Source: an uncultured Rhodocyclaceae bacterium
Lineage (GTDB): Bacteria > Pseudomonadota > Gammaproteobacteria > Burkholderiales > Rhodocyclaceae
Reading direction: 5' to 3'
NCBI GenBank assembly: GCA_907163075.1
Contig: CAJQTY010000001.1
Coordinates: 62,001 to 126,000 of the forward strand
DNA: 64,000 bases
Part shown: positions 1 to 8,334 of the stretch, piece by piece
How the letters are laid out: each line of letters opens with the position of its first letter
Numbering within the stretch: the first letter of the stretch is position 1
The notes under the pieces: model-generated
Databases searched by the model: none
Told to the model about the DNA's origin: nothing
What the model saw: the letters and a program-made list of their open reading frames with translations, nothing else
Program-made: the position numbers and the translations under genes

Positions 1-2
1 CC

Positions 3-1001
3 GGCCAGCGCATCGAAGTGACCGTGACAGGCCCACTGGGCGAGCCCGTACAGGCATTTTACGGACTGCTCGGCCACGATGAGATCGCAGTCATCGAAAT
101 GGCATCAGCCAGCGGTCTGGCGCTCGTTCCACCGCATTTGCGCAACCCGCTGAAGACATCGAGCTACGGCACTGGCGAATTGATCCGCTGTGCGCTCGAT
201 GCCGGGGCCCGTCGTTTCATCCTTGGCATCGGAGGCAGCGCAACGAACGACGGTGGCGCCGGCATGCTCCAGGCACTCGGAGTGCACCTGCGCGATACCG
301 ATGGGAACGAAATCGGCCCAGGCGGAGCCGAGCTTGCCCGTCTGGCAAGTATCGACACCTCTCATCTGGATCACCGCTTGAAAGGGTGCGTTGTCGATGT
401 CGCCTGCGACGTTAACAATCCCCTGACGGGGCCGACAGGCGCGTCGGAAATTTTTGGTCCGCAAAAAGGCGCGACCCCGGAAATGGTCAGGCAACTTGAC
501 GACGGCCTTCGTCACTACTCGCAAATAATCGCGCGCGACGTCGGTCGCCGTGTCACCGACGTGCCGGGTTCGGGTGCCGGCGGCGGCATGGGTGCCGCGA
601 TGCTGGCCTTCCTCGACGGACGGTTGCGCCCGGGCAGCGAAATCGTCACCGAGGCGATCGGACTTGATGCCGCGCTGGCAGACGCCGACCTGGTGGTTAC
701 TGGCGAGGGCCGCATCGATAGCCAGAGCATACGGGGAAAAACACCGGTTGGCGTCGCCCGCGTGGCTCAAGCGCACGGCGTACCGGTCATCGGGCTTGGC
801 GGTTGCCTTGCCGCCGATTCAGCGCTTGTGCATCAACACGGAATCGACGCTGTGTTCTGCGCCGTGCGCAAGCCCTGCACCGTCGCCGAGGCCCTGCAGG
901 AGGCGGCGTTCAATGTTCGCAGCGCCGCCCGCAATATCGCTGCAACGCTACGCATCGGAATGCAGATGAGCGACGCAGACGGGAAACGAAACAAAGAATG
1001 A
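3..1001 (+). CDS. Glycerate kinase, 5' end cut off by the window edge
   Basis: Phosphorylates D-glycerate with ATP in the cytoplasm, joining glyoxylate/tartronate metabolism to lower glycolysis. The frame is open to the left edge, and residues ahead of the first possible start (GTG at 18) already match the family (RIEVTVTGPLGEPV). The true start is therefore upstream, with roughly 60 N-terminal residues missing compared with the usual 375-380 aa. Visible family signatures are the glycine-rich GIGGSATNDGGAG, the stretch GSGAGGGMGAAML and the C-terminal VVTGEGRIDSQS. It is convergent with the effector/immunity pair that follows. Family assignment is firm; whether the product is 2- or 3-phosphoglycerate cannot be read from the sequence. 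Confidence 0.9.
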   Translation, partial: GQRIEVTVTGPLGEPVQAFYGLLGHDEIAVIEMASASGLALVPPHLRNPLKTSSYGTGELIRCALDAGARRFILGIGGSATNDGGAGMLQALGVHLRDTDGNEIGPGGAELARLASIDTSHLDHRLKGCVVDVACDVNNPLTGPTGASEIFGPQKGATPEMVRQLDDGLRHYSQIIARDVGRRVTDVPGSGAGGGMGAAMLAFLDGRLRPGSEIVTEAIGLDAALADADLVVTGEGRIDSQSIRGKTPVGVARVAQAHGVPVIGLGGCLAADSALVHQHGIDAVFCAVRKPCTVAEALQEAAFNVRSAARNIAATLRIGMQMSDADGKRNKE

Positions 1002-1071
1002 CTGGCCCGACAGGTCGGGGCAATCGCGTGAATGCGGGTGCCACGACGATTGCTTGGCCGATACCAGCCTC

Positions 1072-1100
1072 GTCATTCCGGCGTCGGCCGGAATCCAGGC
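1072..1100. repeat. Palindromic ATTCCGG-type repeat
   Basis: ATTCCGGC at 1075-1082 and GCCGGAAT at 1087-1094 form a perfect 8-bp inverted repeat with a 4-base loop. It lies in the 140-bp gap between convergent genes. The same core recurs near 27105, 27164, 32317 and 48529, so this is a dispersed REP-like family. It may act as a weak terminator, but no T-tract follows. Confidence 0.7.
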
Positions 1101-1141
1101 GGCGGGCTGCGACTGTGTCACAGCGGAGCCCCGCGGCACCC

Positions 1142-1654
1142 TCACTCGGACAGCAGGGTGTGCACGCGATCGAGCATCTCGGCATTCGCCCGGTAGCCGG
1201 CGGCGGGCGAGATCATCAGCACCAGGCTGTCGCCGACCACCCGCACCTGATAGACCGTGTTCGCCTTGATCGCCAGCTTGCGCGGCCGACGCTGGCCGAG
1301 CGTGGCGGCCAGCGAGGCGCGCCGGCGCGCGTCGGCGATAACCAGGCGCTCGACGGTGAAGAAGGTGTTGCCGTGTGTCACCTTGATGTACTCGAAGCCG
1401 GCCAACGATCGCCAGGGATTGGTGCCGACCGTGGCCGCCAGCGCACGTGCGGTCTGCCGCGCATGCACGCAGGGCGTCGGGTCGTCCTCGAATCCGATCT
1501 CTGGGAAGGCCTCCTGCAACTGCCGGGCGGCGCGCAGCAGGCGGCCGTCGGTCGTCGCGGCCAGGCCGTCGTCGGTGCACGGCAAGACTTGCGCCGAACT
1601 GGCGGCGGCAGCCAAGCAGAGCACGGCACCGGCGAGGATGGGTGGCAACTTCAT
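1142..1654 (-). CDS. Exported hypothetical protein, candidate immunity protein
   Basis: 170 aa. A clear Sec signal peptide (MK, then a hydrophobic run to about residue 21 ending SSAQ) predicts a periplasmic mature protein of about 150 residues containing two cysteines. No family is recognised. It starts 8 nt after the stop of the upstream gene, behind AGGAACAGCG, so the two are almost certainly co-transcribed. That upstream gene encodes a signal-less protein with an L,D-transpeptidase catalytic motif. A cytoplasmic-looking cell-wall enzyme followed by a periplasmic partner is the arrangement of type VI effector/immunity pairs such as Tlde1/Tldi1. The immunity role is inference from context, not from homology. 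Confidence 0.6.
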   Translation of the reverse strand: MKLPPILAGAVLCLAAAASSAQVLPCTDDGLAATTDGRLLRAARQLQEAFPEIGFEDDPTPCVHARQTARALAATVGTNPWRSLAGFEYIKVTHGNTFFTVERLVIADARRRASLAATLGQRRPRKLAIKANTVYQVRVVGDSLVLMISPAAGYRANAEMLDRVHTLLSE

Positions 1655-1662
1655 CGCTGTTC

Positions 1663-2271
1663 CTAGTCCACGACTTTGCGCGTAAAGGCGGCATGGATGC
1701 GCGGCACCTTGGCTTCCTCGATGACGACGACCAGGTGGCGGTCGTTCACCAGCGTGGCGATGGCCACGTCGGGCGTCACGCCCGACAACCCCGACAGGTC
1801 GGCGATCGTCCTCTTGAAGTCGTCGAAGTTGCCGATGATCTCAATGCAGCCGGCCGAGCCAAAGCCATAGTCGAGCAGGTCCGCCGGCCCGGCGTGGATT
1901 AAAAAGGCCTGGTGCACGACGATGGCGCCGCGGCCGGGCGAGTAGCGGTTCTGCACCTCGTAGTCCTGCTTGTACTGCAGGATCACCTGCCGCCTGGCCT
2001 TTGACAGACCGGCGTTGACCCAGCCCTTGGTGGCGTAGTGCGAATGAGGTTTCTTCGGGTCGTTGTAATAGGGCATGAAGCGCGGCGCCATGAATTCGCG
2101 CTGTGCCTTGCTGCCGGCAGCGCCCACGTCGGAGACGATGATCTTGTAGACCGGTACCTTGTACAGCTTGTAGAAGCCGTTCTTGTCGTATTGCTCGTCC
2201 GGGTAGGAGCGCGCTTCGTAGTGTTCGACGATCTGGTTCGTGACGCAGATCTCCACCGTCTGACTGGCCAT
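1663..2271 (-). CDS. YkuD-like L,D-transpeptidase fold protein, candidate antibacterial effector
   Basis: 202 aa, start supported by GAGGAG seven bases before ATG. Residues 126-142 contain H126, then S139-A-G-C142. The His-to-Cys spacing of 16 is that of the YkuD L,D-transpeptidase signature, with A in place of the usual second His of SHGC. Enzymes of this fold cut or exchange peptidoglycan stem peptides in the periplasm. This protein has no signal peptide, unlike housekeeping L,D-transpeptidases, and is followed by an exported small protein. Known type VI effectors of the Tlde1 type share this design. No VgrG, PAAR or other secretion gene lies in the window, so the delivery route is unknown. 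Fold call moderate; effector role is inference. Confidence 0.6.
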   Translation of the reverse strand: MASQTVEICVTNQIVEHYEARSYPDEQYDKNGFYKLYKVPVYKIIVSDVGAAGSKAQREFMAPRFMPYYNDPKKPHSHYATKGWVNAGLSKARRQVILQYKQDYEVQNRYSPGRGAIVVHQAFLIHAGPADLLDYGFGSAGCIEIIGNFDDFKRTIADLSGLSGVTPDVAIATLVNDRHLVVVIEEAKVPRIHAAFTRKVVD

Positions 2272-2470
2272 GCTTCAACTCCTCGCGCATAGAGCTTGAT
2301 TGCCTCAAGACTACTCCATTTGAGTCCAAGAAAGGCAAACGGCAACGATCGTCATGGCGATTTGTGCCGTGCAACCTGTTTGTGAGCATCGGGTCCATGT
2401 GGCGGACCGGGGTTCACCAGGCAGTGGATCTTCGGCATCGTTGGCGTTGCCCAAGGCGCAGCACATTCTG

Positions 2471-2563
2471 GTAGGTCGGAAAAGCCGAAGGCGTCTTCCG
2501 ACTATTGGCCGCAGTGGGTATCTCTCCCGCCGCGTCGGTATGCGCTGCGCTTTTCCGACCTAC
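2471..2563. repeat. Inverted repeat in a 340-bp non-coding gap
   Basis: GTAGGTCGGAAAAGC (2471-2485) and GCTTTTCCGACCTAC (2549-2563) are perfect 15-bp inverted copies, with GC-rich sequence between them. They resemble the REP-like intergenic palindromes common in beta- and gammaproteobacteria. The rest of the gap 2272-2612 holds no recognisable gene; it separates the two minus-strand units on either side. Confidence 0.65.
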
Positions 2564-2612
2564 GGCTTGCTTGCGCCCTTCCCTTCCCGACACGGGTTCG
2601 CGCCCAAGCGGG

Positions 2613-4976
2613 CTATTCCGGCAGTTGTCTGGCCGCCACCAGGCCGCCGGCGATGGCCTGCTGGCGCAGCGTGCTCGCCACGGCCGGCGACACCGCCTTC
2701 AGCCTCAGATACGGCGCCGTGGCGGCGGCCACGTTGCCTTCCTGCAGATAACTGACGGCGAGCAGCCCGAGCGCTGGAGCGAAGGCCGGCTGCCTGGCGA
2801 GGAGGTGCTCGGACTGCTCGCGTGACTTGGCCGACAGGCGCGCGCCGAGGTAGGCCTGGGCCAGGAAAAGACGGGCGTCGGTGGCCTGCGGCGCGAGCAC
2901 GACGGCCTTTTCCAGCGCCTGGATGGCGCGCCCCAGGTTACGGCTGCGCAACTGCACCTCGCCGAGGTTGATCCAGCTGTTGGCATTGTCCGGCGCCAGT
3001 GTTACCGTCGTTTCCAGCGTTTGCACCGCTTCCGGCAGACGCCCCAGTTTCATCAGCGCGTAGCCCTTGCTGCTCCAGGCGACGTGGTTGAACGGCTCGA
3101 TCCTGAGCGCGCGTTCGAGGTAAGTCAGGGCCTTGTCAATCTCGCCCTTGTTGCCCAGAACCTTGGCCGTGGACAGGCACATGCGCAGGTGGCCGGCGTC
3201 AATCGCCTCGGCACGCGCCAGCGACGCGAGGCCGGCGTCAACCGCGCCGGTCGCGGCCCGGCTCTCCCCGAGCGAAACGAGATCGTCGACCGTCGCCTGA
3301 CCGAGCGCGTCGACGCGGGCAAAGGCACTCGCTGCTTCGCCGAAGTTCCGGGCGTCCATCAGCACCGTCCCGTGCAGGCGCCATGCCGGTGTGTATTTCG
3401 GGTCGATGGCGATGGCGCGGCGGAGGTCGTCCAGCGTGTCTTCGCGGCGCCCCAGCGTGTGCCGGGCCGAGGCGCGGTTGGTCAGTATCTCGGCCTGCTC
3501 GGGAAGCAGCGCGAGCGCCTGCGTATATGCCGCCTCCGCGTCGGCCGCACGGTTGCTGCGCAGGAGCACTGAACCCAGCCCGTTCCACGCCTCCGGCAAA
3601 TCCGGCGCGCGCGCGATGGCCTTGCGCAGCGCGTCTTCGGCCGCGCCGAGCCGGTTACGCTGCAGCTCGGCGAGGCCGATGGCAACCTCGGCGCGCGCCG
3701 CTTCATCCTTGCCCAGGCCGGCCTGCGCCGCGACCCGGCTGGCTTCATCGGCCTTCCCGCTGCCGGCCAGCGCTTGCGTCACACGCTGGCCCACGTCGGC
3801 ACTCGCTTCTCCCAGCCGCAAGGCGGTCTGGAAGGCACGCAGGGCTTCGCTTCGCCGGCCGCGCGCATCCTCGATCCGGCCGAGCGTGCGCCAGGCCGAA
3901 CTACGGCCTGGCGCACGCCGCAATGATTCCATGATCTGCCGCTGCGCCTCGTCAAGGTGCCCCTCCTCGAACAGCCAGTTCGCCCGTTCGGCAGGCGGTT
4001 CGGCATAATTCGGCTGCGCCGCCTCGGCCTGTTTCAGCGCCGCGCTGGCTTCGGCCGGGCGTCCGCTGGCGCGCAGGGCGCGGGCGTAGACCAGCCAGGC
4101 GAATGCATAATGCGGGTCGAGATCGAGAGCTCGGCGCAGCGTCGTTGCCGCTTCCGGGTTACGATCCAGTGCCTGCTGGGCGACGCCCAGGAAAGCCAGG
4201 GCGGCGGCCGCTGAGGGCTGTGCCGTGTTCCAGTCGCGAGCGAGGCTTTCCAGCCGCTTCCATTCGCCTGCCCTTTGCAGCGCGGTAGCTTCGTCCTCCC
4301 AACGCCGCTCCGGGGCGGGCGCCGGTGGCGGAAGGCGCGGCGTGCTACCGGCAACGGCGAGTTGCTCCAGGCCATCCGCCGACAGCACCAGATTGAGGTT
4401 CTGGCCGGTTCCCAGCACCGCGGTGGTGATGCCGAGCAATCGCCCCGCGCGGTCGAACAGGCCGCCGCCGCTCGATCCCGGCGACTGGGCGGCGCTGGCG
4501 ATGAGCACCGCTGGCTCGTCCTTCCGATTGACGCTGGTGATCAGCCCCGAACTGACCGCCAGCCCGAATCCGAGTGGATTGCCGACGGCGAACACCGGTT
4601 CGCCGACGACCACCGAGGCACTGGCGCGCCGGTGCGCGGCCGGCGCCGAAAGCCCGTCCGCGGCCACGATGCAGATGTCGCGCCGCATATCCTGGCGCAC
4701 CCAGCGGCCGGCAAATTCGCCGCCCTGGCCGACGATGCGCAGGCTGGCGGCTTCGCGCACGACATGGCAGTTGGTCGCCAACAGACCGGCGGCGATGACC
4801 ACGCCACTGCCCTGGCCGACATCGGCGCCATCTTCGTCCAGGACGCGAACGGTGACGACCGACGGCGAAACCCGGGCAAAGACACGCTGTGCATCGTCGC
4901 CCGGCGCTGCGGCAAAAACGGCGACGGCAAGCGACAGCGCCCAGCTGGCGGCGATGGCTTTGGACAGCGCGTTCAT
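2613..4976 (-). CDS. Trypsin-like serine protease fused to TPR repeats (catalytic triad intact)
   Basis: 787 aa. A signal peptide (about residues 1-23) is followed by an HtrA/S1C-like protease domain (about 28-215). The triad is visible: H71 in ATNCHVV, D100 in RRDICIV, and S169 in SPGSSGGGL. No PDZ domain follows; the rest (about 230-787) is a long array of tetratricopeptide repeats for protein contacts. The protein should act in the periplasm or at the outer side of the inner membrane. Its ATG overlaps the stop of the upstream paralogue (ATGA), so the two are translationally coupled. Substrate unknown. The Ser before GG and the surrounding motif make activity likely. Confidence 0.8.
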   Translation of the reverse strand: MNALSKAIAASWALSLAVAVFAAAPGDDAQRVFARVSPSVVTVRVLDEDGADVGQGSGVVIAAGLLATNCHVVREAASLRIVGQGGEFAGRWVRQDMRRDICIVAADGLSAPAAHRRASASVVVGEPVFAVGNPLGFGLAVSSGLITSVNRKDEPAVLIASAAQSPGSSGGGLFDRAGRLLGITTAVLGTGQNLNLVLSADGLEQLAVAGSTPRLPPPAPAPERRWEDEATALQRAGEWKRLESLARDWNTAQPSAAAALAFLGVAQQALDRNPEAATTLRRALDLDPHYAFAWLVYARALRASGRPAEASAALKQAEAAQPNYAEPPAERANWLFEEGHLDEAQRQIMESLRRAPGRSSAWRTLGRIEDARGRRSEALRAFQTALRLGEASADVGQRVTQALAGSGKADEASRVAAQAGLGKDEAARAEVAIGLAELQRNRLGAAEDALRKAIARAPDLPEAWNGLGSVLLRSNRAADAEAAYTQALALLPEQAEILTNRASARHTLGRREDTLDDLRRAIAIDPKYTPAWRLHGTVLMDARNFGEAASAFARVDALGQATVDDLVSLGESRAATGAVDAGLASLARAEAIDAGHLRMCLSTAKVLGNKGEIDKALTYLERALRIEPFNHVAWSSKGYALMKLGRLPEAVQTLETTVTLAPDNANSWINLGEVQLRSRNLGRAIQALEKAVVLAPQATDARLFLAQAYLGARLSAKSREQSEHLLARQPAFAPALGLLAVSYLQEGNVAAATAPYLRLKAVSPAVASTLRQQAIAGGLVAARQLPE

Positions 4977-6790
4977 TGCGCCTTCCCCTCGTACGGCAGG
5001 ATCACCGAGCGGTAAATTTCCCCGGCGATTTCGCCGTCGATGGCGCGTAGTTGCTCGTAGGCCCGCCGGGCATCTTCATGGCGGCCGGTGACCTGATAGG
5101 TTTCAATCAGCGCGCCCCAGAGCTTGGCCTGGCGCGATTCGATCTGCAGCGATTTTTCCATCGCCGGTATGGCCTCAGCGGCACGCCCCAGAACGGCCAG
5201 GATAAAGCCGTGTTGACGCCAGTTCCGGGCCGCATCCGGCTTTTTCGCCAGCAGGTCGGTGGTGATCGCCAGCGCTTCGCCGGCGCGCCCGCCATCCTTG
5301 AGATTGACGGCCAGCTGGTAGCGCCACTCGTCGTTCGCCGGAGCCGCCTGTGCCGCCGCGCGGAAGGCGTCGATGGCCTCCGGGAAACGGCGCATTTCGG
5401 CCAGGGCGAAGCCGATCCCCGCCAATGCCCAGTCGGCGCTGGCCGGTCGGCGATCCAGGCTCTCCCGGTAAGCCTTGATCGCCTGCTCGGGACATCCCAG
5501 GCGGGCGAGAGTGGCACCTTTCCAGTACCAGACCAGGGCGCCATCGGCGTCGCGCCCGGCTTCACTTTCGGCGACCTGCGCGAGCACAGCCCAGGCCTTT
5601 GCCGGCTTGCCCGCCGTCAGATAGGCGCTGACCAGGCCGAGGCGCGGCCAGAGCTGGTTGGCATAAAGTCCCGACAAGCGCCCCCAGACCGCAATCGCGG
5701 TCTTGCTGTCGCCGCGCGCTTGCGCCAGTAGCGCGCTGCTGCGGTAGGCATCGATCAGCCAGGGATCGAGTTCGACGGCCCGGCGATAGGATTGCTCGGA
5801 CTCCGCCGCCAGGCCGGACGCCTGCTGGGCCTGCCCCAGGAACAGCCAGCCCGTCGCCTCCTCCGGATGCGCGCTCTGCAACTGGCGCGCCAGGTCAAGC
5901 GCTTCGCGCGTGCGGCCGCCGGCCATAAGCGCCCGGCCAAGACCAACGCCCGTTTCGGCCGACGACGGATCGATCCGGTACAGCGCCCGCCAGCCGCGCA
6001 GTTCAGCTTCGCCCTCGCCCCGGCCCCTGGCGGCGGCGAGGAAGAAGCGCCAGGCGTCGGCGGCTTCGGGTTCTTCGTCCGCCCACGCCACGGCCATGCG
6101 TTGCAGCGCGTTCCAGTCCTGCTGCGCGGACAATGCCATGGCCCGGTCGAAGCGTTTCAGGCGGGCTTCGCTGGCTGCGGCGCGGACCTCGATTTGATCG
6201 ACCCATGCCGCCGTCGAAGCAAAATTTACGTTCTGGCCGTCGCGGCGACGGTAGTCGATGACGCCCACGAGTCGTCCGTCATCGTCGACCAGTGCGCCAC
6301 CCTCCGAGCCGGGCGAAATGGGTGCCGAGAACTGAATGTAGTCGCCGGCCGGGAAACTGCGGATACCGGAAACCACCCCTTCCGATATACCGACCCCCAG
6401 CCCAAGTGCGTTGGAGAGCGCGAACACCCGGTTGCCGACGGGAAGCGCCCGGGAGCGTCGGGCGAGCGGCAGCGCGCCCAGGCCGGAGGCCTGGATCAGG
6501 CACAGGTTGCGTTCGCGGTCGCGTGCCAGGACACGGGCGTCGAGGCTTCCCGACCCCGCCGCGACACGCAGCGCGGCCGCCGTCTCCAGCACGTCGCAGG
6601 TGGCCACCAGGCGTTCAGCAGCAACCACGGTGGCCGAATACGCCCCCAGGCGCTGTCCCTGCGCGTCGAACGTTTCGAGCACGGCGACGTTCGCCCCAGC
6701 CTGGCTGAATACCTCGGTCGGCGCCAGCGCCCAGGCCGGAACGGCGAGGCACAGACAGGCCAGCATGAGCACGATGCGCGGCAGATGCAA
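4973..6790 (-). CDS. Trypsin-fold pseudoprotease fused to TPR repeats
   Basis: 605 aa, signal peptide to about residue 22, then the same trypsin-like fold as the downstream gene, then TPR repeats (about 220-600). Aligning the two proteins by eye shows each catalytic residue replaced: H to D66 (VATCDVL against ATNCHVV), D to N95 (RNLCLIQ against RDICIV), S to E163 (SPGSEGGAL against SPGSSGGGL). The flanking glycines and the SPG loop are kept, so the fold is probably intact but inactive. It is the first gene of a two-gene unit overlapping by 4 nt with the active-looking copy. A regulatory or scaffold role towards that partner is inference. Confidence 0.75.
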   Translation of the reverse strand: MHLPRIVLMLACLCLAVPAWALAPTEVFSQAGANVAVLETFDAQGQRLGAYSATVVAAERLVATCDVLETAAALRVAAGSGSLDARVLARDRERNLCLIQASGLGALPLARRSRALPVGNRVFALSNALGLGVGISEGVVSGIRSFPAGDYIQFSAPISPGSEGGALVDDDGRLVGVIDYRRRDGQNVNFASTAAWVDQIEVRAAASEARLKRFDRAMALSAQQDWNALQRMAVAWADEEPEAADAWRFFLAAARGRGEGEAELRGWRALYRIDPSSAETGVGLGRALMAGGRTREALDLARQLQSAHPEEATGWLFLGQAQQASGLAAESEQSYRRAVELDPWLIDAYRSSALLAQARGDSKTAIAVWGRLSGLYANQLWPRLGLVSAYLTAGKPAKAWAVLAQVAESEAGRDADGALVWYWKGATLARLGCPEQAIKAYRESLDRRPASADWALAGIGFALAEMRRFPEAIDAFRAAAQAAPANDEWRYQLAVNLKDGGRAGEALAITTDLLAKKPDAARNWRQHGFILAVLGRAAEAIPAMEKSLQIESRQAKLWGALIETYQVTGRHEDARRAYEQLRAIDGEIAGEIYRSVILPYEGKAQ

Positions 6791-6993
6791 TTCCTTGTCC
6801 TCAGGTAAACAGGCGGTTGTCCCCGCCGGCCGGTTATGACCAGGGGATCGACATTGTAAATGACGAATTGCCGAGCGTCATGTGTTTGTTCGGCGCTCTC
6901 GCCTTGGCCAGGCGGATGACACAATGACGTGGAAACAGCGGTAATCATGCGCTATGCTTGCGGCTTTGCGGGCAATCGCGCAAAGGGCGGAAA

Positions 6994-7434
6994 ATGTTCG
7001 AATGGTGGCACTGGGTCGTCCTCGGACTGTGCCTGGCGATGGCGGAACTGGCCGTACCCGCCTTTTTCATCATCTGGTTCGGGATTGGCGCCATCGGCGT
7101 CGGCCTCGCCCTGCTGCTGGCGCCGGCGCTGTCCGTGGCGACGCAAATCCTGCTCTGGGCTGGCTTGTCCGTGCTGCTGGTCGGAGTCTGGTTTCGCTAT
7201 CTCAAGCCACGCACGATGACGGCTGTGGGCACCTCCGCCGCCGCGATAGCCGGTGAAGTCGGTGTCCTGGTCACCGACATTTCGCCAGACACACGTGGCC
7301 AGGTCCGCTTTCAGAAACCCATTCTCGGCTCCGACGTATGGGAGTGTTACGCCGGTTCGAAAATAAAGGCCGGGGCGCGCGTCCGGGTCATCGCCGTCGA
7401 AGGCAATTTCATCAAAATAGAGGAAGCAAAATGA
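6994..7434 (+). CDS. NfeD-like membrane protein
   Basis: 146 aa. N-terminal hydrophobic segments (about residues 5-70) are followed by a C-terminal soluble part (about 85-146) typical of the short NfeD family, whose OB-fold domain pairs with SPFH proteins. The start at 6994 is preceded by AAGGGCGG; an upstream in-frame ATG at 6958 would add 12 polar residues with no better ribosome site. The stop overlaps the next start (ATGA at 7431-7434), so it is coupled to the SPFH gene. Such pairs organise membrane microdomains and membrane protein quality control; the exact role here is not shown. Confidence 0.8.
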   Translation: MFEWWHWVVLGLCLAMAELAVPAFFIIWFGIGAIGVGLALLLAPALSVATQILLWAGLSVLLVGVWFRYLKPRTMTAVGTSAAAIAGEVGVLVTDISPDTRGQVRFQKPILGSDVWECYAGSKIKAGARVRVIAVEGNFIKIEEAK

Positions 7435-8291
7435 TCGGCATGACCGTCACCTCCGTCGTATTCCTGGCTTTCGTCGCCATCACCGTGGCCAAGGGCGTGC
7501 GCATCATCCCGCAGGGCGAGGAATGGATCGTGCAGCGCCTGGGCAAGTACCGCGTGACGCTGATGCCCGGCCTGCGCTTCATCATCCCGTATTTCGATAC
7601 CGTCGCCTACAAGGTCACGACCAAGGACATCATCCTCGACGTGCAGGAACAGGAGGTCATCACCCGCGACAACGCGGTGATCGTGGTCAACGCCATTGCT
7701 TTCATCAAGGTCACCGATCCGGTCAAGGCCGTTTACGGCGTCGAAAACTACTCCGAAGCCATCCGCAACATGATCATGACCACGCTGCGTTCGATCGTCG
7801 GCGAAATGGAACTCGACGAAGCGCTGTCGCAGCGCGACATGATCAAGGCGCGCCTGAAAGCCGGCGTCGCCGACGAGGCGCTGGACTGGGGCCTGACCGT
7901 CAAATCGGTCGAAATCCAGGACATCAAGCCCTCCGAGTCGATGCAGCGTGCGATGGAACTGCAAGCTGCCGCCGAACGCGAACGCAAGGCCATGGTGACG
8001 CGCGCCGAGGGCGAAAAACAGTCGATGATCCTGACCGCCGAAGCGCGCCTGGAATCGGCCAAGCGCGATGCCGAGGCGCAGATCATGCTGGCCGACGCGT
8101 CGTCGCAGGCGATCACCAAGGTCACCGGCGCCTTCGGGGAAAACGAATTGCCGATGCTCTACCTGCTCGGCGAGAAGTACATCACCAGCATGAGCAAGCT
8201 CGCCGAATCGCAAAACGCCAAGATGATCCTGCTGCCAGCCGACCTGCAAAGCACCTTGCGCGGGCTGTTCCAGAAGCTGCCAAAATCCTGA
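7431..8291 (+). CDS. SPFH/Band 7 (stomatin-like) membrane protein, QmcA type
   Basis: 286 aa. One N-terminal membrane anchor (about residues 2-20) is followed by a Band 7 domain (RIIPQGEEWIVQRLGKYR onward, to about 180) and then a charged, alanine-rich coiled coil (about 180-245) of the kind that builds oligomeric rings. Closest in architecture to QmcA. The ATG lies inside AGGAAGCAAAATG and overlaps the NfeD stop. NfeD plus SPFH is a widespread two-gene unit thought to act as a flotillin-like scaffold, often with the FtsH protease. Confidence 0.85.
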   Translation: MIGMTVTSVVFLAFVAITVAKGVRIIPQGEEWIVQRLGKYRVTLMPGLRFIIPYFDTVAYKVTTKDIILDVQEQEVITRDNAVIVVNAIAFIKVTDPVKAVYGVENYSEAIRNMIMTTLRSIVGEMELDEALSQRDMIKARLKAGVADEALDWGLTVKSVEIQDIKPSESMQRAMELQAAAERERKAMVTRAEGEKQSMILTAEARLESAKRDAEAQIMLADASSQAITKVTGAFGENELPMLYLLGEKYITSMSKLAESQNAKMILLPADLQSTLRGLFQKLPKS

Positions 8292-8334
8292 GCCAGGCCT
8301 GGGATAGGGATACAAGGACACCAGGGACAAACGC

